A stretch of 64,000 nt of DNA from assembly GCA_017541305.1 (NCBI GenBank), contig JAFXZJ010000057.1, forward strand, positions 1-64,000, read 5' to 3'. This DNA comes from Clostridia bacterium. GTDB lineage: Bacteria; Bacillota; Clostridia; Christensenellales; CAG-138. The notes under the pieces are model-generated. The model worked only from the letters and a program-made list of their open reading frames with translations. It was not told the DNA's origin and did no database searches. Within the stretch, counting starts at the first letter, position 1. Each line of letters opens with the position of its first letter. A program made the position numbers and the translations under genes. This document shows, in pieces, positions 27,083 to 35,938 of this stretch.

Positions 27083-28474
27083 TTAGTCGATTATCTCACC
27101 CACGAGCGAATTGAATCTCGTTCCGGTGATCCTTACTTTATAATAATTGCCGATCATGGATTCGTCACCCTTCACGTAGACCATTTTCAGTGAGGGCAGC
27201 TTGCCGAACATCATGGGCTCTCCGCGCATATCCCGGCCTTCGACGAGTATCTCGCCCTCAAGCCCCATATACTTGTCATTTGCGCCGGTTACGGATTCCG
27301 CAATGACCTCGTTGAGCCTCTTAAGCCTTTCCTTCTTTACCTCTTCGGGGATCTGCCCATCCATCACGGCGGCCTTTGTGCCCTCCCTCACGGAATAAGC
27401 AAAGGAATATGCCGCCGAATAGCCCACCTCGCGCACGAGCGAAAGCGTGTCTTCAAGATCCTCCTCCGTCTCGGTCGGGAAACCGACAATTATATCAGTC
27501 GTGATCTCAACGCCCTTTACGTTCTCGCGAAGATCCCGCACAAGCTCCAGATAATGCTCTCTCGTATAGCGGCGGTTCATTAGCTGCAGTATCCTGTTGC
27601 TGCCCGACTGCACGGGAAGATGGATATGCTCGCAGACCTTATCGCATTCGGCCATGGCCATAACAAGCTCATGAGACAGATCCTTTGGATGGGAAGTCAT
27701 AAAGCGCAGGCGTTTGAGGCCTTCCACCTCGTTCACCATGCGGAGAAGCTCGGGAAACCTTACGCCGCCGCCGTTGTATGAATTGACGTTCTGACCCAGG
27801 AGCGTTACCTCGGTGAAGCCCTCGCGCACGACGTTCCTCACTTCCTCAACTATGTCCTCGGCGCGTCTGGAGCGCTCCCTGCCGCGCACGTAAGGCACTA
27901 TGCAGTAAGAGCAGAAATTGTTGCACCCATACATTATGTTTACAAAAGTCGAGAAGCCCTCGTTCCGCTTTACGGGAAGACCTTCGGCTATCTCGCCGTC
28001 CGTATCCCTTATCTCGAACACCCTGCCGCCGTTTACGACCTTTTCAAGCAGCTGAGGGAATACGTGCAGTTCGTTCGTGCCGAATATCATATCGACGAAG
28101 GGAAATCTCTGCGACAAGCGCTTTGCCACCTCGCGCTGCTGCATCATGCAGCCGCATACGCCGGTGATGAGCGCGGGATTCTGCGCCTTTAATTCCTTGA
28201 TAAATCCCACGTTGCCGAAGGTGCGCTTCTCTGCGTGATCCCTTATGCAGCAGGTGTTGAATATGATTATGTCAGCCTCTGTTTTTGAGGCGGCCTTCCT
28301 GTAACCTATGCTCTCCAACATGCCCGCGATCTTTTCCGAATCATGCTCGTTCATCTGGCAGCCATAGGTCTCGATATAATAAAGAGGATGTGCGTTTCCC
28401 AAGCCCGCCTTCAGGCGATCGATCGCACGGTAGGATTCCTCGATTATTGCATTGTCTACGTATCTGGGTTCCAT
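27083..28474 (-). CDS. miaB: tRNA-2-methylthio-N6-dimethylallyladenosine synthase
   Basis: A 463-residue methylthiotransferase adding a methylthio group to i6A37 of tRNA, using two [4Fe-4S] clusters. The UPF0004 domain has cysteines in ETYGCQMNEHDSEK and NTCCIRDHAEKR, the third in GVCGCMM. The radical SAM motif is CNNFCSYC near residue 180. A C-terminal TRAM domain ends near TGTRFNSLVGEI. Clear ATG with GGAGG upstream. It leads the mismatch-repair operon. Confidence 0.96.
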   Translation of the reverse strand: MEPRYVDNAIIEESYRAIDRLKAGLGNAHPLYYIETYGCQMNEHDSEKIAGMLESIGYRKAASKTEADIIIFNTCCIRDHAEKRTFGNVGFIKELKAQNPALITGVCGCMMQQREVAKRLSQRFPFVDMIFGTNELHVFPQLLEKVVNGGRVFEIRDTDGEIAEGLPVKRNEGFSTFVNIMYGCNNFCSYCIVPYVRGRERSRRAEDIVEEVRNVVREGFTEVTLLGQNVNSYNGGGVRFPELLRMVNEVEGLKRLRFMTSHPKDLSHELVMAMAECDKVCEHIHLPVQSGSNRILQLMNRRYTREHYLELVRDLRENVKGVEITTDIIVGFPTETEEDLEDTLSLVREVGYSAAYSFAYSVREGTKAAVMDGQIPEEVKKERLKRLNEVIAESVTGANDKYMGLEGEILVEGRDMRGEPMMFGKLPSLKMVYVKGDESMIGNYYKVRITGTRFNSLVGEIID

Positions 28475-28505
28475 TCTTTCCTCCGAACCATATTATTTCA
28501 TTATA

Positions 28506-28534
28506 ATTATACTACCTTTACCGGTGTTTTTCAA
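28506..28534 (-). promoter_or_regulatory. Promoter of the miaB-mutS-mutL-miaA-hfq operon
   Basis: On the minus strand TTGAAA (28529-28534), a 17-base spacer and TATAAT (28506-28511), about 30 bases before miaB. Confidence 0.8.
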
Positions 28535-28563
28535 GAATGAACCGAAGTTTACCCGAAAAATGC

Positions 28564-28591
28564 TTGAATTGACGAAAAGCTTTGGTATAAT
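28564..28591 (+). promoter_or_regulatory. Promoter of the foldase-like lipoprotein gene
   Basis: TTGAAT (28564-28569), a 16-base spacer and TATAAT (28586-28591), with a TG one base before the -10 (extended -10). Confidence 0.7.
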
Positions 28592-28626
28592 AGAGAAAGA
28601 CTTTTTTGTTAAAGGAGAACTGTGCG

Positions 28627-30069
28627 ATGCATATAAAGACCGAAAGTATACGCATTATAGCCGCCCTGCTGGCGGTGATAATGGCTATAAGCATGTTCGG
28701 CGCATGTAAGCTTACCGAGGATGAGCCGGACCCTGCCGAAGAGACCTCCGCCCCCAACGATCCTCCCATCTCGATGGTGACGGAAACACCCGAGCCCACC
28801 GACGTGCCCGTGGGCACTCCCTGGCCCGAAAACCTCGAATATGACGGAACCTCCGTTGTGATGCGCTGCGGCGATACCGAGATCACTATGTATGATTACG
28901 GTCAGGCTTTCTATTCCAGCCAATATCTGCAGTACTATATGTACGGCATGATGTCGACTGAACAGTATTACAACATGGTCCTTGACGAGCTTTCAACGCT
29001 CGTTTACCTTGTTAACGAGGCCAAGGCCAACGGCGTTGAGCTTACCGAGGACGAGATAGTCGAGGTCGACACCGTGATCGATCAGCATCTTGAGCAGGTG
29101 CTCAAAAGCTATGCCGAGAGCATCGAGGAAGAAGGAGTCGACAAAGACGCCGAGGGCAGAAAGCAGTTTGAAGCCGATCTTGCCGAGGACGGCCTTACTT
29201 ACGATTCCTTTATCAGGCTGGCAAAGAACAATCTTCGTCTGCACAAGCAGGCCGAAAAATACTATAACACACTTATTGAACAGGTAAAGGTTTCGGACGA
29301 CGAGGTCAGAAAATACGTTGACGACAACAGCGCCGCTGCAGCGGAATACACCGTTCCTGATTTTGTGGACGCCATGAACGCCTATTTTGAGGGAAACGGC
29401 GCCTATCCCGTTTACATAGTCGACGACTGCTTCTCCGTGAATCATATCTATCTTGCGTTCGAAACAAAGGTCACGTCAGATAACGACATCGAATATCTCA
29501 CGGACAGCCGCAAGGATGACGAAGCCGCCGTTGAGGCAAAGCTTCCCGAGCTTGCCGATTTCGACGCTTTTATGGAATATGAAAAGGAGATCGGCGAGGA
29601 TCCGGGCATGGACGAGGGTTCGCCCTATCGTGAGAACGGCTATATCATCCACCCCGATATGCTCGACAGCTATTTCGAGGGTTTCGTCTACGCCGCCATG
29701 AACCTGCATGAAGGCATTTGGAGCCCGCCTCCCAAGGAGGGCGAAGGCAGTGTGGCCATGCCCAATCTCAGCTATTTCGAGCTCAAGGACGGCGAGAAAG
29801 TCGTCAAGGTCTGCACCGAATCCGGCGTCCATTACATCATCGTTAACAAGGAGTACAAGAAGGGTCCCGTTGAATACGAGATCGGCGACGAGATCTGGGA
29901 ATCCTGGCGCACCGCCGCTTCTGAAAGCAACGCGGAAGAGCTATATGAACGGCTTATCGAGGAATGGAACGACAAGTATGTTATTGACATTGACCGCGCC
30001 ACCATCAAGGCCAAATATGCCCCCGAAGAAACAGACGCTCCCTCGGGCGACGACGCCGATAACGGCTGA
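28627..30069 (+). CDS. SurA/PrsA-like peptidylprolyl isomerase domain lipoprotein
   Basis: A 480-residue exported lipoprotein. The signal peptide ends at a lipobox (FGAC near residue 27), then a Pro/Glu/Thr-rich spacer. The middle (about residues 85-240) resembles the SurA/trigger-factor N-terminal chaperone domain with many helical charged repeats. The C-terminal part from about residue 275 looks like a parvulin (PpiC) domain (FSVNHIYLAF, then a VHYIIVNK strand), but the key parvulin residues are hard to confirm, so activity is uncertain. AAAGGAG precedes the ATG at 28627. It is monocistronic, between its own promoter and a terminator. Confidence 0.75.
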   Translation: MHIKTESIRIIAALLAVIMAISMFGACKLTEDEPDPAEETSAPNDPPISMVTETPEPTDVPVGTPWPENLEYDGTSVVMRCGDTEITMYDYGQAFYSSQYLQYYMYGMMSTEQYYNMVLDELSTLVYLVNEAKANGVELTEDEIVEVDTVIDQHLEQVLKSYAESIEEEGVDKDAEGRKQFEADLAEDGLTYDSFIRLAKNNLRLHKQAEKYYNTLIEQVKVSDDEVRKYVDDNSAAAAEYTVPDFVDAMNAYFEGNGAYPVYIVDDCFSVNHIYLAFETKVTSDNDIEYLTDSRKDDEAAVEAKLPELADFDAFMEYEKEIGEDPGMDEGSPYRENGYIIHPDMLDSYFEGFVYAAMNLHEGIWSPPPKEGEGSVAMPNLSYFELKDGEKVVKVCTESGVHYIIVNKEYKKGPVEYEIGDEIWESWRTAASESNAEELYERLIEEWNDKYVIDIDRATIKAKYAPEETDAPSGDDADNG

Positions 30070-30083
30070 CGGAACAATAAAAG

Positions 30084-30117
30084 CTGCCCGCCTTCGATCG
30101 AAGGCGGGCAGTATTTT
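30084..30117. terminator. Bidirectional terminator
   Basis: A 28-base perfect palindrome (30084-30111) with T/A flanks, between the convergent foldase-like and ispH-S1 genes. Both strands have a T-rich side. Confidence 0.85.
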
Positions 30118-30131
30118 TATAGCTTATTTGC

Positions 30132-32540
30132 TCAGTTATTCTCTTCCTCGGTGTTGATGGAAGAAAGCACACCGAACAGGTTGGCAAGGGAAGTGGTGGA
30201 GGACTGTACGGGAGGAAGCTCGTAATCGGCATCCTCACGACGGCGCCTCTCGGGCCTGGGCTCACCGCTGCGCTCCGCACGCTCACGGCGACGATCCTCG
30301 CGCTGCTGAGCCTGCTGCTGACGGTTCTGCTCCTCCTGAGCACGCCTCTCGGCACGCTCCGCACGCTCACGGTTGCGCTCCTCACGCTCCTTGGCGATCT
30401 CCTCTGCGATCTCGGGATTCTCCTCAAGGATGACTTCCTTGCGGGAGAGGGAGATGCGGCGCTGCTCGGGATTGACCTCGAGCACCTTGCAGCGAACGAT
30501 GTCTCCGACGTTGATCTCGTCTTCGACCTTGGTCACGCGGCGGGGACCGACCTGGGAAATGTGGATCAGACCGTCGATCGTGGGCTCAAGGGCAACGAAT
30601 GCGCCGAAGGTCACGATGCGGACGACCTTGCCCTCTACGATGGAACCGACGGGATACTTCTCGGCGGCCTTGGTCCAGGGCTTGGGCTGGAGCTGCTTGT
30701 AACCGAGGGATACGCGCTGCTTCTCGGTGTCGACGTTGAGGATCAGGACTTCGATCTCCTGACCGACCTTAAAGACCTCGTTAACGTCCTTAACACGGCC
30801 CCATGCGGCGTCGGTCACGTGAACGAGACCGTCGATACCGCCGATGTCAACGAAAGCGCCGAAATCGGTGAGACGGCGTACAACGCCCTTCACCTTGGAG
30901 CCGACCTCGAGGCTGGCCCACTTCTGACGCTTGGCTTCCTCGGCCTCGGCAATGAGGACTTCCTTGCGGGAAGCGACGACGCGCTTGCGCTGCTTGTCTA
31001 CCTCAATGATCTTGACCTTGAGGGGCTTGCCGATGAACTCATCGAGCTTTTCGACGTACTTGTTGGAAACATGGGAAGCGGGGATGAAAGCCCTGATGCC
31101 GTTGATGGTGGCGATCAGGCCGCCCTTGACGACCTCTTTGCCTACTGCCTCGACGACCTTGCCTTCGGACTCGGCATCGGCAGAGAACTGCTCCCACACC
31201 TTCTTGCTCTCGACGTTCTTGCGGGAGAGCAGGACGTTGCCTTCACCGTCGTTGACCTTCAAAACCTCAACCTCGATCTTGTCGCCTACGGAAACAACGG
31301 TTGCAGGGTCAACATCGGGATCGTTGGAGAACTCGTCACGGGGAATGAAGCCGTCGGACTTGTATCCAATGTTAACACAAACCTCTCCATCGACGATCTG
31401 AACGACGGAACCGGTAAGTATCTGACCATTACGGATGCGTACCAGCGTCTTTTCGAAAGCCTCCTCAAAGGTGGTTTCGCCCTCTTCAACGACGGGCTCT
31501 TCTTTAACAGCCTCGCAAGCTTCGGAAACGGCCTCGGCAGCTTCGCAGGCAGCGGGAGCGGCTTCGCAGGCAGCTTCCACAACGGGAGCAGCAGCTTCGC
31601 AGACGGCTTCCGCAACGGGCTGTACGGTTTCTGTGACCATATCGGCCACGGTCTCAGTGTTTTCGGCTATGGTGTTTTCTACGTTAGCCTTATCCAGTTC
31701 GCTCATTCTTGTAATAACCTCCCTAATCAGCGAATCCGGTGTCGATGCACCGGCAACAACTCCTATTATTATACCATTTCCACGCAGAATTTCAATAGGA
31801 ATTTCGGTTATATTTGAAATTCTTTTGACTTTTTTGCACCGAAATTCACAAATTCGGGCTAATTTTTGTGTGTTGGAGCTGTGCTTGTCCCCCAACACAA
31901 GCATAACGTCGCATTTCCCGCTCAGCTCGAAGGCCTCCTTCTGCCTCTGATCTGTCGTGCTGCATACCGTGTTGAATACGCGGCTGTTTGTAAAATGCTC
32001 ACGGAAAAAAGCCTCGATGCGTTTGAAAGTCTCAACGTCAAAGGTCGTTTGCGAAACAAGGCTGAGCTCGGCGTCGGGGCCTAAGCTGTCAAGCAGCCGC
32101 TCTGCGTCGTCGACCGAGCTTATGAAAAGCGCTTTTCCACCGCAGCATCCGTTTATGCCGATGGTCTCGGGATGGTCGGGCGAGCCGCATATCACGATCG
32201 TTCTGCCCGCTGAATGCTCAGAAGTGACTATATCGTGTATCTTCATCACAAAGGGGCAGGTGCAGTCAATGTAACCTATCCCCCGCTTTGCGCATTCCTC
32301 GTATACCGCGGGTGGCACGCCGTGCGAACGGATCACAAGCGTTTCGCCTTCCGGCAGCTCGTCCAGACATGAAATGGGTATCACGCCGTCCCGCGCCAGC
32401 TCCCTGACGGCAGTGCCGTTATGGATGAGCTCGCCGAGGGAATACACCTTCCCCCGCCTCTTCGCCTCGGCCACGGCCATGTTGACCGCTCTGCGCACGC
32501 CGAAGCAGAAGCCCATGTTCTTTGCCTCGATCACCCGCAT
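30132..32540 (-). CDS. ispH-rpsA: IspH - ribosomal protein S1 fusion
   Basis: An 802-residue fusion. Residues 1-280 are IspH (LytB), the [4Fe-4S] enzyme that makes IPP and DMAPP from HMBPP in the MEP pathway; the three cluster cysteines are in GFCFGVRRAV, DCTCPFV and FNTVCST. A linker near 290-355 is rich in Ala, Glu and Cys. Then come four S1 RNA-binding domains, as in short Gram-positive S1, and a basic RERRR-rich tail. This fusion is known in several clostridia. The start overlaps the plsC stop. It ends the surE-to-ispH operon. Confidence 0.95.
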   Translation of the reverse strand: MRVIEAKNMGFCFGVRRAVNMAVAEAKRRGKVYSLGELIHNGTAVRELARDGVIPISCLDELPEGETLVIRSHGVPPAVYEECAKRGIGYIDCTCPFVMKIHDIVTSEHSAGRTIVICGSPDHPETIGINGCCGGKALFISSVDDAERLLDSLGPDAELSLVSQTTFDVETFKRIEAFFREHFTNSRVFNTVCSTTDQRQKEAFELSGKCDVMLVLGDKHSSNTQKLARICEFRCKKVKRISNITEIPIEILRGNGIIIGVVAGASTPDSLIREVITRMSELDKANVENTIAENTETVADMVTETVQPVAEAVCEAAAPVVEAACEAAPAACEAAEAVSEACEAVKEEPVVEEGETTFEEAFEKTLVRIRNGQILTGSVVQIVDGEVCVNIGYKSDGFIPRDEFSNDPDVDPATVVSVGDKIEVEVLKVNDGEGNVLLSRKNVESKKVWEQFSADAESEGKVVEAVGKEVVKGGLIATINGIRAFIPASHVSNKYVEKLDEFIGKPLKVKIIEVDKQRKRVVASRKEVLIAEAEEAKRQKWASLEVGSKVKGVVRRLTDFGAFVDIGGIDGLVHVTDAAWGRVKDVNEVFKVGQEIEVLILNVDTEKQRVSLGYKQLQPKPWTKAAEKYPVGSIVEGKVVRIVTFGAFVALEPTIDGLIHISQVGPRRVTKVEDEINVGDIVRCKVLEVNPEQRRISLSRKEVILEENPEIAEEIAKEREERNRERAERAERRAQEEQNRQQQAQQREDRRRERAERSGEPRPERRRREDADYELPPVQSSTTSLANLFGVLSSINTEEENN

Positions 32541-33142
32541 ATCGAATCCAGCTCCTTTTTAAGGGCGTTCATCGAATTCATTATGCGCTGTGTGAATACC
32601 TTTTCGTTTTCACGCCTTGAGGCGTTGGGCATCTCGGAATCCTTTGAATAGATCGGGTCTCCCACGATAACCTGCGCCCTTCCCATACTGTATGACTTGT
32701 TGTGCATATAGATCGGCACCACGGGCACGCCCGAGCGCATGGCGATCATTGAGGTGCCGGGCTCGAAAGCGTCCATGCGGTCGGCTATCATCCTCCTGCC
32801 CTCGGGGAAAATGCCGAAGGCACAGCCCTTTTCAAGCACCTTTATTGCGCTTTTTATGGACTTGATATCGGCCGCGCCCCTGTCCACGGGGAAAGCGTGG
32901 AACGCCTTGAACACGGCGTTTGCTATCTTGTTCTCGAAAAGCTCCTTCTTTGCCATGAAATGGATCACACGCGGGGAGATGAGCCCGAGTATTATGGGGT
33001 CAGCCATCGAGATGTGGTTGCAGATGAAAATCACGCCGCCTTTTGTTGCCAAAGCGCGCTTGTTGCCGCGAACCTTGGGTCTGAAAAACAGCCACACTAT
33101 GGGCTTGAACAGATAGAAGAAATAGTAAAGCATATCAGCCAC
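32531..33142 (-). CDS. plsC: 1-acylglycerol-3-phosphate O-acyltransferase
   Basis: A 203-residue membrane-associated acyltransferase converting lysophosphatidic acid to phosphatidic acid. The catalytic HxxxxD motif is NHISMAD near residue 38, followed by FPEGRR, the glycerol-phosphate-binding motif (usually EGTR or EGRR). An N-terminal hydrophobic stretch anchors it. The start overlaps the cmk stop by eight bases. Confidence 0.9.
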   Translation of the reverse strand: MADMLYYFFYLFKPIVWLFFRPKVRGNKRALATKGGVIFICNHISMADPIILGLISPRVIHFMAKKELFENKIANAVFKAFHAFPVDRGAADIKSIKSAIKVLEKGCAFGIFPEGRRMIADRMDAFEPGTSMIAMRSGVPVVPIYMHNKSYSMGRAQVIVGDPIYSKDSEMPNASRRENEKVFTQRIMNSMNALKKELDSICG

Positions 33143-33806
33143 CTATATGGTTAAGCACGGTTTGGATCGAGGTTTCGACGTCCATGTAAGTTGTGTCGAT
33201 GAGTATGGCGTCCGGAGCTTTTTTCAGCGGCATACAGTCGCGTCCGGAATCGCGTTTATCCCTCTCTGCCATCTCCAGAAGAAGCTCGTTGAAATTCATG
33301 CCCTCAAGCTTGCCTTTTTCTTCAAGCTCCTTATAGCGGCGCAGGGTGCGAGCCTCGGGAGACGCGGTGACGAAGAATTTGTATTGGGCGTTTGGCAGCA
33401 CGTACATACATATATCGCGTCCGTCCATGGTGAGCGAGGTGTTTTCGGCAAGCTTTTGCTGAAGCTTCACCATCTTATGACGCACGGCGGGAATGGCGCT
33501 GACCTTGGAGGCTGCGTTGGAAACCTCCTGCGTGCGTATCAGCCCCGTCACGTCCTCGCCGTCAAGCAGGATATGCTGGAGCCCGTCGGAAAATACAAGT
33601 GAAATGTCGGTATCGTCGAGTATGGGAACGACCCGCTCCTCGTCGTCGGAAGGTATCCCGAGCCTGATCGTCTTTAAGCCGACAGCGCGGTACATCGCTC
33701 CCGTGTCAACGTACACGATCCCCAGGCGTTTTGCAACGCCCTTTGCAACGGTGCTCTTGCCCGCGCCGGCGGGCCCGTCTATCGCAACAGAAAAAATGCC
33801 TTTCAT
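33135..33806 (-). CDS. cmk: Cytidylate kinase
   Basis: A 223-residue CMP/dCMP kinase. The P-loop is AIDGPAGAGKSTVAKG at residues 8-23. Other signatures are VYVDTGAMYRAVGL, the QEVSNAASKVSAIPAVR segment and TMDGRDICMYVLPNA. In Bacillus cmk is also next to a ribosomal protein S1 homologue. It lies 26 bases after the flavoprotein gene. Confidence 0.97.
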   Translation of the reverse strand: MKGIFSVAIDGPAGAGKSTVAKGVAKRLGIVYVDTGAMYRAVGLKTIRLGIPSDDEERVVPILDDTDISLVFSDGLQHILLDGEDVTGLIRTQEVSNAASKVSAIPAVRHKMVKLQQKLAENTSLTMDGRDICMYVLPNAQYKFFVTASPEARTLRRYKELEEKGKLEGMNFNELLLEMAERDKRDSGRDCMPLKKAPDAILIDTTYMDVETSIQTVLNHIGG

Positions 33807-33832
33807 AAAACGAACACCTCTTTCCGTAATGT

Positions 33833-35059
33833 TTATATCCCGGCTGCCGCCCGTCCCGCGGCAACGCCCGTTGAATAAGCTATCTGTAAATTGAATCCGC
33901 CCGTGTAGGCGTCCACGTCGATCACCTCTCCCGCGAAATAGAGCCCGGGAACGAGTTTTGAGCCCATCGTTCTGGGATCGATCTCCTTAACGTTCACGCC
34001 GCCGCGTGTGATTATCGCCTCGGAGATATCGGACGCGCGCGCAACGGTCAGCGGTATGGCCTTAAGCGTCTGCACAAGGCGCTTGCGCTCGGCTTTTGTA
34101 AAGCTGTCCGTGGTCTTTTCGGGGTCTATTCCCGCGATCCCAAGCACTATTGGCACCATGCGCGAGGGAAGAAGCCCCAATATGGCGTTTTTCATCTGCT
34201 TGTGCTTGTTCTGCTCCATATCCCGAAGCACGCGGTTTTCAAGGGTCTCCTCATCGAGCGCGGGCTTCATATCTATGCTGAGCCTGCATCCCTCAGGCGC
34301 GTCCGCTATGCGGGTGCTTGCGCTGAGCACCAAAGGACCGCTCACTCCGGTATGGGTGAAGAGCATCTCGCCGAGCTCCGAATACACCTTCGTTTTGCCA
34401 TTAAACGCGGACAGCGCAACGTTCTTAAGGGAAAGCCCGGCAAGCTCGGCGCACCAGCTCTCCTCCGTCACAAGCGAGATCAGCGAGGGGAGTGTTTTGG
34501 TGACCGTATGCCCGAAGCTCCTTGCGAATTCATATCCGTCGCCCGTGGAGCCCGTTGAAGGATAGCTCAGCCCGCCCGTGGCGATTATGACCGAGTCATA
34601 TTCCTTTGGCGCGCCTTCATAAAAGCTCAGGATGAACCTGTCATTCGGCTTTTCGACCGATTTGATGCGCGTGTTGAGTATGGGCTTAACGCCGCGCTTT
34701 TCAAGGAATCTGAGCAGCGCTTTTATCACGTCGCTCGATTTATCGCTCGAGGGAAATACCCTGCCTCCGCGCTCGACCTTGGTGGGTATGCCCTCGCCCT
34801 CGATAAGGTCGATTATGTCGTAATTGAAAAAACCGTCGAAAGCGCTGTAAAGGAAGCGCGGATTACGGGGGATATTCTGCATGAATTCATCCATGCTCTT
34901 GTCGTTGGTGATGTTGCAGCGCCCCTTGCCGGTCAAAAACAGCTTCTTCCCCGCCTTCTCGTTGCGGTCATAAAGATCGACCTTTGTCGCGTCTGTTTTG
35001 GCAAAGGCGGCAGCCAGCATACCGGCCGGTCCCGCGCCTATTACTGCTATACTTTTCAT
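33833..35059 (-). CDS. HI0933/YhiN-family FAD-dependent oxidoreductase
   Basis: A 408-residue flavoprotein of the HI0933 family, which includes BaiN, a bile-acid dehydroxylation enzyme, but most members are uncharacterised. The FAD dinucleotide motif is VIGAGPAGMLAAAFA at residues 5-20. ATGGLSYPSTGSTGDGY is diagnostic, and the C-terminal FAGEVIDVDAYTGGFNLQ is conserved. It overlaps the surE stop by four bases. Context gives no substrate. Confidence 0.88.
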   Translation of the reverse strand: MKSIAVIGAGPAGMLAAAFAKTDATKVDLYDRNEKAGKKLFLTGKGRCNITNDKSMDEFMQNIPRNPRFLYSAFDGFFNYDIIDLIEGEGIPTKVERGGRVFPSSDKSSDVIKALLRFLEKRGVKPILNTRIKSVEKPNDRFILSFYEGAPKEYDSVIIATGGLSYPSTGSTGDGYEFARSFGHTVTKTLPSLISLVTEESWCAELAGLSLKNVALSAFNGKTKVYSELGEMLFTHTGVSGPLVLSASTRIADAPEGCRLSIDMKPALDEETLENRVLRDMEQNKHKQMKNAILGLLPSRMVPIVLGIAGIDPEKTTDSFTKAERKRLVQTLKAIPLTVARASDISEAIITRGGVNVKEIDPRTMGSKLVPGLYFAGEVIDVDAYTGGFNLQIAYSTGVAAGRAAAGI

Positions 35060-35829
35060 ATCGAAGATCCCTTCTCGAACAGCCGCTTTGCAAGCGTAAG
35101 CCTGTCCCTATCGGTAATGTCATATGTAAGCGGGGTGATCACGACGAAGCCGTCGCGCATATGCTTCTCGTCGGTGTCCTCATCATCGGCGCAGACGGTC
35201 AGCTTGCCCTTGCGGACGTAATATGCCGTGCGCCCATCCTCCTCCTTCTCGTCGAAGCGCAGATCATAGCTCTGCAGGGCAAGCGGCGCGACCTTCACGC
35301 CCCTGTATTCCTCACGCACGGTCGAAGGAACGTTAACGCTGAGCACGCCGGGACCGCGATCGAAAAAACGCATGAGCTCGGGAAGCACGTCGGCAAAATA
35401 GGCCGCGGCGTCGTCCATATGCTCGAGGGTGAATGTATCCTTAGCGACGGCGACAGCGGGTTTTCCGACCATGAGCGCTTCTATAGCCGCGGATACGGTG
35501 CCGGAATAGACTGCGTCGGTGCCGAGATTGGGAGCGTCGTTTATGCCCGAAACAATCAGCTCGGCGTCGAAGCCGAAATTGCCGAGCGCAAGCCTTACGC
35601 AGTCGCTCGGCGTGCCGTCCACAGCATACGCCCTTACGCCTTCAAGCCCCGCGATCACGGTTTTTTTCGCATGAAGCGGACGCCTCAAGGTAAGGCTGTG
35701 GCTCACACAGCTCATGTTGGAATCGGGCGCGGAAACAAGCAGCTCATGCCCCTTTTTATACAGCGCGTGCGCAAGCTCGATGAGACCCGCGGCCTCGATG
35801 CCGTCGTCGTTTGTCAGTAATATCCTCAT
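35056..35829 (-). CDS. surE: 5'/3'-nucleotidase SurE
   Basis: A 257-residue metal-dependent nucleotidase acting on nucleoside monophosphates and some polyphosphates. The N-terminus RILLTNDDGIEAAGL holds the metal-binding aspartates; further signatures are SGINDAPNLGTDAVYSGTVSAA and SVNVPS. I chose the ATG at 35829, five bases after AGGCGG; the GTG at 35835 would leave no room for a ribosome site. It leads the operon surE-flavoprotein-cmk-plsC-ispH/S1. Confidence 0.94.
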   Translation of the reverse strand: MRILLTNDDGIEAAGLIELAHALYKKGHELLVSAPDSNMSCVSHSLTLRRPLHAKKTVIAGLEGVRAYAVDGTPSDCVRLALGNFGFDAELIVSGINDAPNLGTDAVYSGTVSAAIEALMVGKPAVAVAKDTFTLEHMDDAAAYFADVLPELMRFFDRGPGVLSVNVPSTVREEYRGVKVAPLALQSYDLRFDEKEEDGRTAYYVRKGKLTVCADDEDTDEKHMRDGFVVITPLTYDITDRDRLTLAKRLFEKGSSI

Positions 35830-35857
35830 ATTCACCGCCTAAATTTACCTAATTTAC

Positions 35858-35886
35858 ATTATAGCAAAAACGGCGCGGTTCTTCAA
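35858..35886 (-). promoter_or_regulatory. Promoter of the surE-ispH operon
   Basis: On the minus strand TTGAAG (35881-35886), a 17-base spacer and TATAAT (35858-35863), directly after the oxaloacetate decarboxylase terminator. Confidence 0.8.
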
Positions 35887-35888
35887 TA

Positions 35889-35924
35889 CAAAAATCGGCT
35901 GTTCCTTCATTCGGAACAGCCGAT
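35889..35924 (-). terminator. Intrinsic terminator of the oxaloacetate decarboxylase operon
   Basis: A 12-bp perfect stem (35894-35905 with 35913-35924, seven-base loop), followed on the minus strand by TTTTG. It separates this operon from surE. Confidence 0.85.
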
Positions 35925-35938
35925 CGCGAAGATCTTTA

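Noticed and set aside
30561..31817. 418-residue open frame on the plus strand
   Set aside because: It is the shadow of the S1 repeats, with strongly repetitive Leu/Gly/Asp composition.
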